Positions 34,618-45,176 of a stretch of 64,000 nucleotides of DNA are shown in pieces. Numbering within the stretch: the first letter of the stretch is position 1; each line of letters begins with the position of its first letter. Origin of the DNA: Shewanella donghaensis. GTDB lineage: Bacteria; Pseudomonadota; Gammaproteobacteria; Enterobacterales; Shewanellaceae. The stretch spans positions 2,418,001-2,482,000 of the forward strand of contig NZ_CP041783.1 of NCBI RefSeq assembly GCF_007567505.1, written 5' to 3'. The notes beneath the pieces are model-generated. The model made no database searches. It was given only the letters and a program-made list of their open reading frames with translations, and was not told where the DNA came from. The position numbers and the translations under genes are program-made.

Positions 34618-37089
34618 TTAATTGATAATTTTTTGCCACCAAGATAACGGCTCACCACAATTTTCAGCGGGTTTATAACTGTCTTGTCTTGCTGGCAGTG
34701 CCACCACATTGTCGCAATCGGCTTGTTTAGCCACGCCAGTATCTTTATCGAAATAACCTTGAGTCACCCCATTTGCAGGTGTCATTCTTAATCCTAACGG
34801 AGGACGCAGCTTTAAAAATTCTTGATACACTGCCATAGCGCCACTTGAGCCATAAAGGCCCGTTTTACTGTTATCATCTTGCCCAACCCAAACAGCGGCG
34901 ACATTTCGTTCATCAAAGCCTGCAAACCAAGAGTCTCGACTATCGTTACTGGTACCGGTTTTACCCGCAAGCGCCACATTCGGAAATGCCTGGCCCAATC
35001 TTTTGGCCGTGCCGCTTTTCACTACTTGATTCATCGCATATTGCACTAAATAATCCGTCTGATGATCAAGCCCTTGTGTAGCACTGACTCGGGTGACTTT
35101 CAGCGGTTCATTATTGGTATCAAGCACTGCTGTAATTGAGGTTAATGGCCTATAACGACCATTATTAGCAATCGTTTGGAAAGCCTGAGCAACCATATAC
35201 GGCGATCCATTAATCGCCCCTAACAACATTGAAGGATAACGCGGTATCGCCTCTGGCCAGCCTGCATCTGCCATGGTTTTAGCGACATTATCAACCCCTA
35301 ATTCAATACCGATATTGACCGTTGGCACATTCATTGAGTTTTTGAATGCCGTTAATAGCGGTACTTGATCGCGGAATTTTTTATCCACATTTTGTGGAGA
35401 CCAGGTTTTACCTTGGCCATTTTGTAAGGTAATAGGCTTATCAGCGATTGGCGATGCTAAGTTATATTTATTGCCTTGTTGCAGCGCCGTAGCATAAACA
35501 AAAGGTTTAACTAACGAGCCGATAGGACGTCGAATTTCTACTGCACGGTTAAAGCCATCAAAACTTGGCACTCTATCGCCAACCATTGCGGCAATACCGT
35601 CAGTATATTTGTCTGTAATCACCATGCCCACTTGCACGTTCTTGGCTCTTTGATCAAGTGACTTCATGGTTTTCACTACCGCTTTTTCAGCAGCATCTTG
35701 TGCCATTGGATCTAAGGTGGTGTAAACCTTAACGCCAGATTGTTGTAATAATTTATCACCGTAACGACGACGTAATTCTTGTTTTACCACAGCAAAGAAT
35801 GCGGGTAATTTTTTATGTACCGATTGATTAAAATCACGTAATCCAATCGGCGACTCGACAGCGGCTTTGTATTGTTCTACGGATAATTTGTCACCTTCCA
35901 TCAATAAACGTAGCACTAAATCACGGCGATTAAGTGCACGCTCAGGTGAGCGCCACGGGTTGTAATAGGATGGACCTTTAATCGCAGCCACTAAAAATGC
36001 TTGTTGTGAAACAGTTAGTTCAGCAATCGGTCGGCCAAAATAAAATTGCGAAGCTAACCCCATACCATGGACACCACGAGACTTGTCTTGTCCCATGTAG
36101 ACTTCATTTAAGTAGGCTTCTAGAATTTCATCTTTGCTGTAGCGAAAATCAATGATAATGGCCATGAGGGCTTCACGGATTTTACGAACCAGTGATCGTT
36201 CACTCGTCAAGAAGAAATTTTTAGCCAGTTGCTGCGTTAAGGTTGAGCCACCTTGAACTGTTCGGCCAGCGGTAATATTCACAACGGCGGCGCGCGCGAT
36301 CGCAAACGGATTGACGCCGTGATGTTCGTAAAAGCTGCGATCTTCAACCAAAATTAAGGCATCCACAATCGCTGGGGGCATGTCTTTTGTTGGCACAAAC
36401 AGTCGGTCTTCGCCGCCAGATGCCAAAATTCGATCAAGTAAAACAGGCTCTAAGTGGAACACTGCCAATTGACGCTTATCGCTCATTCGCTGCACTGAAT
36501 CGACGCCCTGAGAATCAAACGAAATCATTACTTTTTGCGCAGTTTGATCGCCTTCTGGATGTAAAAAAGGTCTGCGCCACAATTCAATACGTGTGCTAGA
36601 TGCGGAGAACTCACCCACTTGTCGAGGGTTAGCCACTTTGCGGTAACCCAGAAGCTTAAGCTCTGACATGAGTTGCGGGTGGTTAATCGCAGCACCAGGA
36701 TAAATCGCCATCGAACGACTAAAAACTTGTGCCGGCAAATGCCATTTTTGGCCTTCAAATTTACGCGCAATAATTTGGTCTAAATAGATACCATAAAAAC
36801 TCACTGCAACGATGCCAATCAAGCCGACTTTCCAACTGATTGACCACAGTTTTTTCCATATAGAAGGTTTATGTTTCGCTTTCGCAACGACTCTTTTTAC
36901 TCTCGGCTTTTTCGCCGCCGTTTTATTCGCAGCGGCTTTTTTATCTACAGGTTTCTTTGCGGCAGGCTTCTTCGCTACCGCTTTTTTTATTGGCGCTTTT
37001 TTAGTTGGCACTTTGGTAACTGAGTCTTTTGTACTCGTATCTTCTTTATTAATGCTTTTGGGCGCCATAGTTTTTCTAATTTCTGTCAT
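34618..37089 (-). CDS. mrcB: penicillin-binding protein 1B
   Basis: 823 residues, bifunctional peptidoglycan synthase. The cytoplasmic tail (1-75) is very rich in Lys, Ala and Pro (KKAVAKKPAAKKPVDKKA). A membrane helix (about 82-103) and a UB2H domain (about 110-200) follow. The glycosyltransferase has EDRSFYEHHGVNPFA near 248-262 and GGSTLTQQLAKN. The transpeptidase has SxxK in GSLVKPF near 525, SMN near 585 and KTGT near 707. It inserts and crosslinks glycan strands, normally with LpoB. It is 25 bp downstream of hrpB on the same strand, as in E. coli. Confidence 0.97.
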   Translation of the reverse strand: MTEIRKTMAPKSINKEDTSTKDSVTKVPTKKAPIKKAVAKKPAAKKPVDKKAAANKTAAKKPRVKRVVAKAKHKPSIWKKLWSISWKVGLIGIVAVSFYGIYLDQIIARKFEGQKWHLPAQVFSRSMAIYPGAAINHPQLMSELKLLGYRKVANPRQVGEFSASSTRIELWRRPFLHPEGDQTAQKVMISFDSQGVDSVQRMSDKRQLAVFHLEPVLLDRILASGGEDRLFVPTKDMPPAIVDALILVEDRSFYEHHGVNPFAIARAAVVNITAGRTVQGGSTLTQQLAKNFFLTSERSLVRKIREALMAIIIDFRYSKDEILEAYLNEVYMGQDKSRGVHGMGLASQFYFGRPIAELTVSQQAFLVAAIKGPSYYNPWRSPERALNRRDLVLRLLMEGDKLSVEQYKAAVESPIGLRDFNQSVHKKLPAFFAVVKQELRRRYGDKLLQQSGVKVYTTLDPMAQDAAEKAVVKTMKSLDQRAKNVQVGMVITDKYTDGIAAMVGDRVPSFDGFNRAVEIRRPIGSLVKPFVYATALQQGNKYNLASPIADKPITLQNGQGKTWSPQNVDKKFRDQVPLLTAFKNSMNVPTVNIGIELGVDNVAKTMADAGWPEAIPRYPSMLLGAINGSPYMVAQAFQTIANNGRYRPLTSITAVLDTNNEPLKVTRVSATQGLDHQTDYLVQYAMNQVVKSGTAKRLGQAFPNVALAGKTGTSNDSRDSWFAGFDERNVAAVWVGQDDNSKTGLYGSSGAMAVYQEFLKLRPPLGLRMTPANGVTQGYFDKDTGVAKQADCDNVVALPARQDSYKPAENCGEPLSWWQKIIN

Positions 37090-37114
37090 GTTGTTTTCAA
37101 TTCTTATATCACCA

Positions 37115-39757
37115 TTAGCTATTTAAGCCTGGTGTCTTCTTTTTAGTAAATTTAGTGGCCGTGGTATTAATGGGATCATCTGGCCATAAATGGCGGGGAT
37201 AACGGCCACGCATTTCTTTTTTAACCTCAACATAAGGACCTTGCCAAAAACTGGCTAAATCTGCAGTCACTGCAATAGGTCGTTGAGCTGGAGACAATAG
37301 TTCCATTGTGACAATCAACTTACCTTGAAGCAGTTTCGGGCTTTCTGATAGACCTAAAGCCTCTTGTAGGCGGACTTTTAATAATGCTCTGCCGGTGACT
37401 TTTTTATGATTTATAACTGCATTATCTGTCACTTGGTTATCAGCCACTTCGCTGTCAGTCACTTTATCCGTATCAACGTCACCGCGGTCATCAGACTTAA
37501 TACTTGCTGCGGTATCGGGTAATAATTGATACTCAATAGGCGCTCTTGTACCTGTCGCCATTTGCCAATGAGTGGGTAATAACTCATTTAACGTTTGTTG
37601 TTGCTGCCATGTCAGTTGATTTTTTATATGGCCAAACGTATCCACTTTTTTCAATTTTGCAATCGAATTAACATCGATTAAATAGGGTGCGAGCCAATGC
37701 TCCAAGCTTGCTAGCAATGACACATCATCAAGCATTGGCCAATCATATTGAGGTGTAAATTGTTGAGCTAACTGTACTCGGAATTGAAGTTGCTGAAAAG
37801 TATCATCAAGGTTAAAAATGCTTAACCCTTTGTCACGGATGTGACTCAATAGCGCTTGCTGGATCAATTTAGCATCCACGTTGGTTTCCATGGCTCGATT
37901 AATAATAATCTCACCCACTCTGGTTTGCTTTTCTGCAAAAAAGCGCCCTTTTGTTTCATCCCACTGACAAACTCTTACTTCATTGGTTAGAAATGACAGC
38001 TCTTGCTGAAAGTGTTCAGGATTAATCACCGAAGCTAAATAAACTCGTCCTGCCGTGCGACCTTGGGTTTCTTGGAAGTCAGCAACGACCAACCATTGTT
38101 GATTAGCCAAAGCATCTTCTGCCTCAATAGTAACCCCCGTGCCATTACTTAGCGCAAAACCTTGTTTGCCACGGGCTTTAGCAATTCTATCGGGATAAGC
38201 GAGTGCCAAAAGTAAGCTGATGTCGCGACTTGCGGCATCTCGAGCAACCTGTTTCGCATCCCCTTTAGCGCCGAGCGCCCTTTGCCACTTACTGACTTGC
38301 CTTCCCATCAATCCCTGTGTCGCTAAAGAAAGATACTGATTAATATCAGTGCCTTTTTTAGGTAAACCACGCGCTTCTAACACCGCAGCGAGTAAACAAG
38401 CCAACAGTACTAAATCACTTTGATTATGGTTTTTGGCAAGCGTTTGCGAGGTGAGTAACATATGCGCTAAACGAGGGTGACAACCAAGTAAATAGGCAGC
38501 CTGGCCTTGGGGAGTGATTTTTCCATTATCATCCACCAGCTCAAGTTTTGACAGTAACTGCCAAGCCACTTGCTGATGAATTTGAGGCGGCTTGGTTAAT
38601 AACGGTAATGACTCAATATCATTGACGCCCCAATAAGCGCAATCAAATGCCATGGATGTTAATTCACTTTGAATAATTTCAGGCGCATCAGCGACCATCA
38701 TCCGACTTTGCTCTTCTTGACCCCACAGCCTAACGCAACAGCCCTTCTGTAAGCGCCCTGCACGCCCTGCACGTTGAATACTGGATGCTTGGCTAATACG
38801 TTTTAATGCTAATCGACTCACGCCTGTGCGCGGGTTAAAGCTCGCTTCACGCTTATAACCACTATCAATCACAATGGTAATACCATCGATGGTTAAACTC
38901 GACTCGGCAACGTTGGTCGCAATAACGATTTTTCGATATCCCTTTGGCGCTGGCGAAATGGCTTTATCTTGTTCTGCTGGTGATAAATCACCAAATAACG
39001 GACAAATCAAAAATTCACTTTGATTTAGCCGCTGGCTCAGTAGGCGTTGAAGTTGATTAATCTCCCCTTTGCCAGGCAGAAAAACTAACACTGATCCTTG
39101 TTGGTATTCATTCGGCACTGTGTCTTTACCGCTGACACTGTCAATCACTACCTGACAAAGATGAGTCAACCATTGCATCTGGCCTATTACGGGTCGATAT
39201 ACGGTTTCAACCGCAAAGCTGCGTCCTTCACTGACTAAGGTGGCAGCGTTAGGCATAAGTTTATCAAGCGGCAAGCCTGATAACGTGGCAGACATCGCAA
39301 TGATTTTTAAATCTTCACGCAGTGAATCTTGCACTTCTAACGCTAAGGCTAAACCAAGATCTGTCGGTAAATGACGTTCATGGATTTCATCAAAAATAAT
39401 AACCTCAATGCCATCTAACTCGGGATCCTGTTGGATCATTCGGGTTAGAATGCCTTCGGTAACAATCTCCAAGCGTGTATTGGCACTCACTTTAGTTTCG
39501 CCTCTCACCCGATAACCCACTCTGTCACCCACTTTTTCGCCTAATGATTGAGCGATAAAGTGTGCCACGCTTCGCGCAGCAACGCGTCGAGGTTCAAGCA
39601 TCAGGATTTTACCGCTAATTTGCGGCCATTGAAGCATCGCTAATGGAAGTGCAGTTGATTTACCTGCACCAGTGGGCGCTTCGAGGATAATTTGCGAGTG
39701 GTTGCCCAATGCCTGTTGTAACGGCGAAAATAAGGCTTGGATAGGTAATGAGCTCAA
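37115..39757 (-). CDS. hrpB: ATP-dependent RNA helicase-like protein HrpB
   Basis: 880 residues of the DEAH helicase family. Walker A is in GAGKSTALPLAM near residue 29, the DEIH box is at about 122 (DEIHERH), SATL follows, and the C-terminal helicase core has SLTIDGITIVIDSGYKR and QRAGRAGRLQKG. HrpB-specific domains follow, with an acidic Asp/Val/Thr insert near 760-795 (DDRGDVDTDKVTDSEV) that looks lineage-specific. The function in E. coli is not well defined; it may remodel RNA. It begins the hrpB-mrcB pair. Confidence 0.97.
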   Translation of the reverse strand: MSSLPIQALFSPLQQALGNHSQIILEAPTGAGKSTALPLAMLQWPQISGKILMLEPRRVAARSVAHFIAQSLGEKVGDRVGYRVRGETKVSANTRLEIVTEGILTRMIQQDPELDGIEVIIFDEIHERHLPTDLGLALALEVQDSLREDLKIIAMSATLSGLPLDKLMPNAATLVSEGRSFAVETVYRPVIGQMQWLTHLCQVVIDSVSGKDTVPNEYQQGSVLVFLPGKGEINQLQRLLSQRLNQSEFLICPLFGDLSPAEQDKAISPAPKGYRKIVIATNVAESSLTIDGITIVIDSGYKREASFNPRTGVSRLALKRISQASSIQRAGRAGRLQKGCCVRLWGQEEQSRMMVADAPEIIQSELTSMAFDCAYWGVNDIESLPLLTKPPQIHQQVAWQLLSKLELVDDNGKITPQGQAAYLLGCHPRLAHMLLTSQTLAKNHNQSDLVLLACLLAAVLEARGLPKKGTDINQYLSLATQGLMGRQVSKWQRALGAKGDAKQVARDAASRDISLLLALAYPDRIAKARGKQGFALSNGTGVTIEAEDALANQQWLVVADFQETQGRTAGRVYLASVINPEHFQQELSFLTNEVRVCQWDETKGRFFAEKQTRVGEIIINRAMETNVDAKLIQQALLSHIRDKGLSIFNLDDTFQQLQFRVQLAQQFTPQYDWPMLDDVSLLASLEHWLAPYLIDVNSIAKLKKVDTFGHIKNQLTWQQQQTLNELLPTHWQMATGTRAPIEYQLLPDTAASIKSDDRGDVDTDKVTDSEVADNQVTDNAVINHKKVTGRALLKVRLQEALGLSESPKLLQGKLIVTMELLSPAQRPIAVTADLASFWQGPYVEVKKEMRGRYPRHLWPDDPINTTATKFTKKKTPGLNS

Positions 39758-39843
39758 TGGGGATACTTCAAGGTAGAAAATCTATAATCAGTTTACTCAT
39801 AAACGATTATTGATGCTATCTATCCACTAAAATTACGTTGATA

Positions 39844-42087
39844 TCAATCCATCTGCCATGGGGTTCTTATCCCTGATGATAAATTTTTCAGTCGTGTTGG
39901 TTTGCCAATGGCATAACCCTGGCCGTAATCAACCCCTAACTCTCGCAGCAGCTGACCAATTTTAGTGCTTTCAACAAACTCACCTATCACCTCAAAATCC
40001 ATATCTTTACCGAGCTGACAAATGGCTGACACAATAGCTTTGTCACTGCGGTCATCACAAACATTCACCACAAACTGGCCATCAATTTTGACATAATCGA
40101 CATCCAAGCATTTTAGATATGCAAAACTTGAAAAGCCCGAGCCAAAATCATCCAAGGCTAATTTGCAGCCTAGCGGCTGTAATAAGTCGATGAGTGCTGT
40201 AGCTTGTTCCAACTGGCTTACCGCAGCGGTTTCAGTAATCTCAAAACACAGCTTTGAGACTAACTCAGGCTCAACCATTAAGCGCATTTCAAGCCAGTTC
40301 ATAAACTTGCTATCAGATAAGGATACCGCTGATAAATTCACAGACACCATAGATAACTGCTCCCAGATCTCCATATGTCGAGAACCCCATTTAAGCAGGT
40401 TATCGATTACCCAGCGGTCAATCCGAGAAGCCAAGTTATAGCGTTCAGCTGCAGGTAAGAAAACGCCAGGCGACACATAACGGCCATCTTCTTGCACCAT
40501 GCGCAATAAAATCTCTAAGTGGATACCCGACTCTTGCGATTTTAATGGTTCAATTAATTGATAGAATAATTCGAATTGATTCAGTGCTAGAGCAGAAATA
40601 ATATCAACGGAAGCCAACATTTGATTATAAAGATGATGCATTTGTGGATCGTTTTTACAATAAAAATGCCAGCGATTACGTCCGTCTTCTTTCGCTATAC
40701 GACAGGCGGCATCAGCTTGGCTCATGACGCTATATATATCTTCAGACTTAACGTCTAATAAAGACATTCCCATACTGACGCTAACATTGTGGGTAATATC
40801 ACCCCAGATAAATTCATGCTCAGATAACTGCTGGCAAATGCGGTTACCCACTTGCTGGGCTGACTCTTTATCCGCATGAAACATTAGCAAACCAAACTCA
40901 TCACCGCCTAAACGAGCTACTATATCGCCGGTTCGGAGTAACAAGCTCAACCGTTTAGACACTTGGCAAAGTAATTCATCGCCAGCCTGATGCCCACTGA
41001 CATCGTTGATGACCTGGAATTGATCTAAATCGATAAACGCGACACACACAGGTAATCGATCTTTATTTTGAATCAGCTCTTCAAGCATTGCTTCAAACTG
41101 TACTCGATTTGGTAAGCCAGTTAACGGGTCATAGTTGGATTGAAATGACAGTTCATCAGCTAACCGATAACGTTCGGAGATATCTTCTACCATCATCAAC
41201 AAACGTTGTTCTATATCTAAAGCACGACAAAAGCTCACTTTGTACCAATGTTTCACACCGGCGACAATGAGCGGAATTTCACACCAAGATTGATGCAAAG
41301 CCCCCTCTCTAACAATATGCAGGCAATCATCGAGTAGCATGTGATCTTCTGCGTTAATCAAGCTATAAAGGCTTTGATTAATTTGTAAAGGTAAGCTCTC
41401 CTTGGCCACTTGGTTGTAATTACTAATACAATTCTCTGTATCAATTAATGCACATGCCACTGGGAGTTTTTGAAAAAGTTCGAGATATTGAAGTTCTTTG
41501 TTTTTAAGCAGCTCTGACACCCGCATCAATTCTGCTTGCGACGCTAACTTTAACCCTGCCTCAGAAAATAAAGAAAAGCAGCAATCATCATCCCCAGTCT
41601 GTTCGATATGCCAATCTAATTGATACTTATAAGGAATGAGACACAGACGGGTATTGCCAATATGCGAGACTTTGTTAATTAATAACTTCAACTTGGGAGA
41701 AATAGATTGAGTGAAATCCGTTAATTCACTTTTTAGACTAGCGTCAATGACGGTGTTGTCCACTATAGCAATGGTGCCATCGGCATAAAAAAAGCGGCTG
41801 TCATTATTTAATAATTGTTCACACAAAATTGGAAATGAGGAAAATGACAAGCTCAACGGTTCGGCTTGTTGGGTGATATTTTCATATACTTTAAGGGTTT
41901 GGGCTTGATAGACCCTATCGCTGGCGACATTGGCTGTCGTCTGAGAAAATACAATGATGATGCCATCACTATCAAGTTGATTCTGCAACGAGTCGATCTC
42001 AGCCATTACCTCGTCTGAGCATAAAAATTGGTTTAATGCGGCAGATTGCTGATTGCTCCATACCGATTCCAATTCATTATTAATCAT
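39844..42087 (-). CDS. GGDEF and EAL domain protein with PAS-like region
   Basis: 747 residues, no membrane segment. A PAS-like region (about 205-310, LFQKLPVACALIDTENCISN) precedes a GGDEF domain with intact RLGGDEFGLL near 391 and an EAL domain. The EAL motif reads LEILLRM near 522, so the signature leucine-alanine is changed, although FEITETAAV, DDFGSGFSSFAYLK and KIDGQFV are present. It may make cyclic di-GMP while the EAL domain is inactive or regulatory. It lies 86 bp before hrpB on the same strand. It is an insertion relative to the E. coli thpR-hrpB arrangement. Confidence 0.92.
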   Translation of the reverse strand: MINNELESVWSNQQSAALNQFLCSDEVMAEIDSLQNQLDSDGIIIVFSQTTANVASDRVYQAQTLKVYENITQQAEPLSLSFSSFPILCEQLLNNDSRFFYADGTIAIVDNTVIDASLKSELTDFTQSISPKLKLLINKVSHIGNTRLCLIPYKYQLDWHIEQTGDDDCCFSLFSEAGLKLASQAELMRVSELLKNKELQYLELFQKLPVACALIDTENCISNYNQVAKESLPLQINQSLYSLINAEDHMLLDDCLHIVREGALHQSWCEIPLIVAGVKHWYKVSFCRALDIEQRLLMMVEDISERYRLADELSFQSNYDPLTGLPNRVQFEAMLEELIQNKDRLPVCVAFIDLDQFQVINDVSGHQAGDELLCQVSKRLSLLLRTGDIVARLGGDEFGLLMFHADKESAQQVGNRICQQLSEHEFIWGDITHNVSVSMGMSLLDVKSEDIYSVMSQADAACRIAKEDGRNRWHFYCKNDPQMHHLYNQMLASVDIISALALNQFELFYQLIEPLKSQESGIHLEILLRMVQEDGRYVSPGVFLPAAERYNLASRIDRWVIDNLLKWGSRHMEIWEQLSMVSVNLSAVSLSDSKFMNWLEMRLMVEPELVSKLCFEITETAAVSQLEQATALIDLLQPLGCKLALDDFGSGFSSFAYLKCLDVDYVKIDGQFVVNVCDDRSDKAIVSAICQLGKDMDFEVIGEFVESTKIGQLLRELGVDYGQGYAIGKPTRLKNLSSGIRTPWQMD

Positions 42088-42303
42088 TCAATGACTCATT
42101 TATCAACGATGTTTCTCTCATTCAGCAATTTCCCTTTCTGGTTAACTGTGTTTTCAATGTTAACCACCTTTATTCGCTATTGCATTAATATTAGATTAAA
42201 AACGACAACTTACACGATTTTCTTTAACTAATTCCATGAATAAACTAATCTTACATTTCCACTAAAACCAATTATGAATCTAGCAAGGTATTAAAGCAGT
42301 TTT

Positions 42304-42855
42304 ATGTCTAAAAATAGTGATAAACGTATATTCATTGCGATTTCATTGTCAAAGCAAGATACCGACACAATGGTAACACTACAACAAAAATTGCTGCCTG
42401 ACATTGATGAACAAGCCGTTACGGTTAATAAAAATAATTTACATATCACTACAGCATTTTTAGGGCTAGCAACTGCACGGCAAATCCAACAAATTGATCA
42501 ATTTATTCAGCAACAACATTTTACTTCATTTGAGCAACCATTAGATCAATGCGCTTGGTGGCCGACGGCAAAAATAGCCTGTATTGAGGGTAAGCCAGTT
42601 GTGCAAATTGAAAACATCGCCAACAATTTAAAAAAGATGGCGTCACAATTGGGTCTCTACCAAACTCATCATAGTTACAGGCCACACATCAGCCTTTATC
42701 GCTCAGTAAATAAGGTGAATACTGACAGTATTCACCTAGCCTTACCCATAGCGCCTATTTGTATCAGAGCTAATGAGTTAACGCTATATGAATCAATCAA
42801 TTCGCCTCAAGGAGTGATATACAACCCCCTAAAAATATGGACTCTATCAACTTAA
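42304..42855 (+). CDS. thpR: RNA 2',3'-cyclic phosphodiesterase / 2'-5' RNA ligase
   Basis: 183 residues of the LigT fold. The two catalytic H-x-T/S motifs are His47-Ile-Thr49 (HITTAFLG) and His128-Ile-Ser130 (HSYRPHISLYR). The enzyme opens 2',3'-cyclic phosphate ends of RNA and can join 2'-5' ends in vitro. It is divergent from the GGDEF/EAL gene. In E. coli thpR lies next to sfsA; here an aminopeptidase gene separates them. Confidence 0.92.
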   Translation: MSKNSDKRIFIAISLSKQDTDTMVTLQQKLLPDIDEQAVTVNKNNLHITTAFLGLATARQIQQIDQFIQQQHFTSFEQPLDQCAWWPTAKIACIEGKPVVQIENIANNLKKMASQLGLYQTHHSYRPHISLYRSVNKVNTDSIHLALPIAPICIRANELTLYESINSPQGVIYNPLKIWTLST

Positions 42856-42864
42856 GCGAATAAA

Positions 42865-42884
42865 AAAGCCGCGATAGCGGCTTT
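42865..42884. terminator. intrinsic terminator between thpR and the aminopeptidase gene
   Basis: AAAGCCGC pairs with GCGGCTTT around a GATA loop, preceded by an A run and followed by TAAGT. It stands between convergent genes; the T run is short on the plus side, so it better fits the minus-strand gene. Confidence 0.7.
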
Positions 42885-42900
42885 AAGTAAAGTATTACAA

Positions 42901-44175
42901 TTACTGCTCTAACATTGCAGCAATGGTTAATACTCCATGAGCTGTTGCACCCGCACTCCATAATGGCGTGGCAGATGATGCATAAGCACCAGCTAAATCC
43001 ATATGTAACCAGTTAACGTTAGGGCTAACAAAGCGCCATAAGAAACCAGCCGCATTTGATGCACCACCGGCTCCGCCACCTTTCATTGCTCGGCTATTAG
43101 CCGTATCAGCATAGGGTGAAGGACACATATCTTTATGCCAAGCGTCTAACGGTAATGGCCACACATTTTCAGCCACTGTAGCCGCTTTTTGTTGTGCTAT
43201 TTGCAACGTCTCCATTTGCGGAGAGAAAATCGCATTGTAGCTTGTACCCACGGCCATAACAGCTGCGCCAGTCAATGTAGCTGCGTCAATAATTAACTCA
43301 GCACCAGTATCAGAAGCCGCTTGTAGGCCATCAGCTAACACTAAACGACCTTCAGCATCAGTGTTTACCACTTCAACTGTGACGCCATTTTTATAAGTTA
43401 GAATGTCACCTAACTTGTATGCATGACCACTGATCAAGTTTTCAGCACAACATAGAAATAATTTAACGCGCTTATTAAGGCCAGCTTTCATTGCTAGACC
43501 AAGTGCGGCAGTCACTGTTGCTGCTCCGCCCATATCGCATTTCATATCTAACATGCCTTCTGAAGGCTTAATACTGTAACCGCCTGAATCGAAAGTAATA
43601 CCTTTACCAACGAGTGCTGTAGACACGGCGGCATCATCAGCTAATGGATTAAAATCTAATACCAACATTGCAGGTGGACGTTCACTACCCCGGCCAACGG
43701 CATGTAAACCAATCCACTGTTTTTCAAGTAACTCTTGGCCTTCAATAATCTCGTAACTGACGTTTTCGCCACCAATCGCTTTAAGCCATTTAGCTGCATG
43801 TTGCGCAAGAATAACCGGAGACAGCTCTTCAGGTGTTTCATTAACCAGTTTACGCGCAAAGCTTGCTGCTTCAAATCGATGCGTTAAGGTGGTTTGGGTG
43901 CTAGCTTCGCCACACCAAAGAACCTCAAAAGCCCCTTTTGCCGTGGTAAACCCTTGAGAGAAAGCCCATTGTGTATCTAGGCTCCATAAGTCACCTTGCA
44001 ATTGAACCTTATTGACACCTTGACCACGAATTTTTCGAGCAGCCATTTGCACTTGACGTAACTCATCTTGGCCAGATAAATGAATCGATGCTTGTGTACC
44101 TTGATAAGTAACATCTGCTTTACCCCAAAGGCTCTGTGGCGCTTCTTTTGTTAGGGTAACTGTCATTATTTCCAT
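42901..44175 (-). CDS. pepB: leucyl aminopeptidase family, PepB-type
   Basis: 424 residues, close to E. coli PepB (427). The M17 signature NTDAEGRLVLADGLQAA is intact, and the metal ligands are in ALVGKGITFDSGGYSIKPSE and MKCDMGGAATV. It is a zinc/manganese aminopeptidase of the cytoplasm. A glycine-rich GGGAGGASNAAGF loop and HMDLAGAYAS near the end are typical. AAGGA lies 7 bp before the first ATG. The N-terminus is a short form of the family. It is an insertion relative to the E. coli thpR-sfsA order. Confidence 0.93.
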   Translation of the reverse strand: MEIMTVTLTKEAPQSLWGKADVTYQGTQASIHLSGQDELRQVQMAARKIRGQGVNKVQLQGDLWSLDTQWAFSQGFTTAKGAFEVLWCGEASTQTTLTHRFEAASFARKLVNETPEELSPVILAQHAAKWLKAIGGENVSYEIIEGQELLEKQWIGLHAVGRGSERPPAMLVLDFNPLADDAAVSTALVGKGITFDSGGYSIKPSEGMLDMKCDMGGAATVTAALGLAMKAGLNKRVKLFLCCAENLISGHAYKLGDILTYKNGVTVEVVNTDAEGRLVLADGLQAASDTGAELIIDAATLTGAAVMAVGTSYNAIFSPQMETLQIAQQKAATVAENVWPLPLDAWHKDMCPSPYADTANSRAMKGGGAGGASNAAGFLWRFVSPNVNWLHMDLAGAYASSATPLWSAGATAHGVLTIAAMLEQ

Positions 44176-44354
44176 TATTATTTCCTTGTTGTGCTTGCGT
44201 TGTAACTGATGTAACTAATAAGCTAAGTGTACTGTAAATCGCTAATAGAACGTGATTATTTCAATGCCATTTTGCAATAAAAATTGTTAACAAATAATTT
44301 AATGGTATTTATGAGAAATAGTCCATACGCCAAATATTGGAGAACCCCTTTTTA

Positions 44355-45059
44355 ATGGACTTTACCCCGCCCTTACAACAAGGCATTTTACTGAGACGCT
44401 ACAAGCGCTTTTTGGCCGATGTGCAACTTGAGGATGGCAGTGAGATTACCATTCACTGTCCCAATACTGGCTCAATGAGAAATTGCTTATTTCCAGGTGA
44501 AGCGGTGTGGTTTTCAACATCGGATAACCCTAAACGAAAATATCCCAATACTTGGGAGTTAGCCGCCACAACGGATAATCATTTATTAGGTATTAACACT
44601 GGCCGCGCTAATACATTAGCTGAAGAAGCGATCAATAACGGCACCATAGCTGAATTAAAGGGCTATTCATTATTAAAGAGAGAAGTAAAATATGGTGAAG
44701 AAAATAGCCGAATCGATATTTTACTCAGTGATGAAAATAGACCTTTGTGTTACGTTGAAGTCAAGAGTTGTACATTATTAGAGCAAACAGTAGGCTATTT
44801 CCCGGATTCTGTTACCACTAGGGGGCAAAAGCATTTGCGTGAGCTCATGCATATGGCTAGTCTAGGACATAGAGCGGTGTTACTTTTTGTCGTACAACAT
44901 ACTGGCATTAACCTCGTTCAAGCTGCAGAGCATATCGATCCGCAATATGCATTATTACTCAAACAAGCGGCAAAGTGTGGTGTTGAAGTTTTAGCATATA
45001 AAACTGAATTATCAGCACAATCAAGTAAAATTACGGCCCCTTGCGAAGTCTTTGTTTAG
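44355..45059 (+). CDS. sfsA: SfsA, sugar fermentation stimulation protein homologue
   Basis: 234 residues from the ATG at 44355 ([19 protein letters not shown]), exactly the E. coli length; a TTG at 44337 would add 6 residues, and GGAG sits between them. Family motifs are [15 protein letters not shown] and [12 protein letters not shown]. SfsA has an OB-like N-terminal domain and a PD-(D/E)XK-like fold (DILL...EVKS) and is proposed to bind DNA; its true role is unsettled. It is followed by dksA, as in E. coli. Confidence 0.95.
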   Translation: MDFTPPLQQGILLRRYKRFLADVQLEDGSEITIHCPNTGSMRNCLFPGEAVWFSTSDNPKRKYPNTWELAATTDNHLLGINTGRANTLAEEAINNGTIAELKGYSLLKREVKYGEENSRIDILLSDENRPLCYVEVKSCTLLEQTVGYFPDSVTTRGQKHLRELMHMASLGHRAVLLFVVQHTGINLVQAAEHIDPQYALLLKQAAKCGVEVLAYKTELSAQSSKITAPCEVFV

Positions 45060-45176
45060 TTCAAAGAAGTAAAAAATACTAATCAAATAGTTTGCCTCGC
45101 CATGGACTTTCTGCTATAGATAGCGGCCATAAATTTACGACGCACATAAATCGCTATTAATTACAGGAGATGCGTT

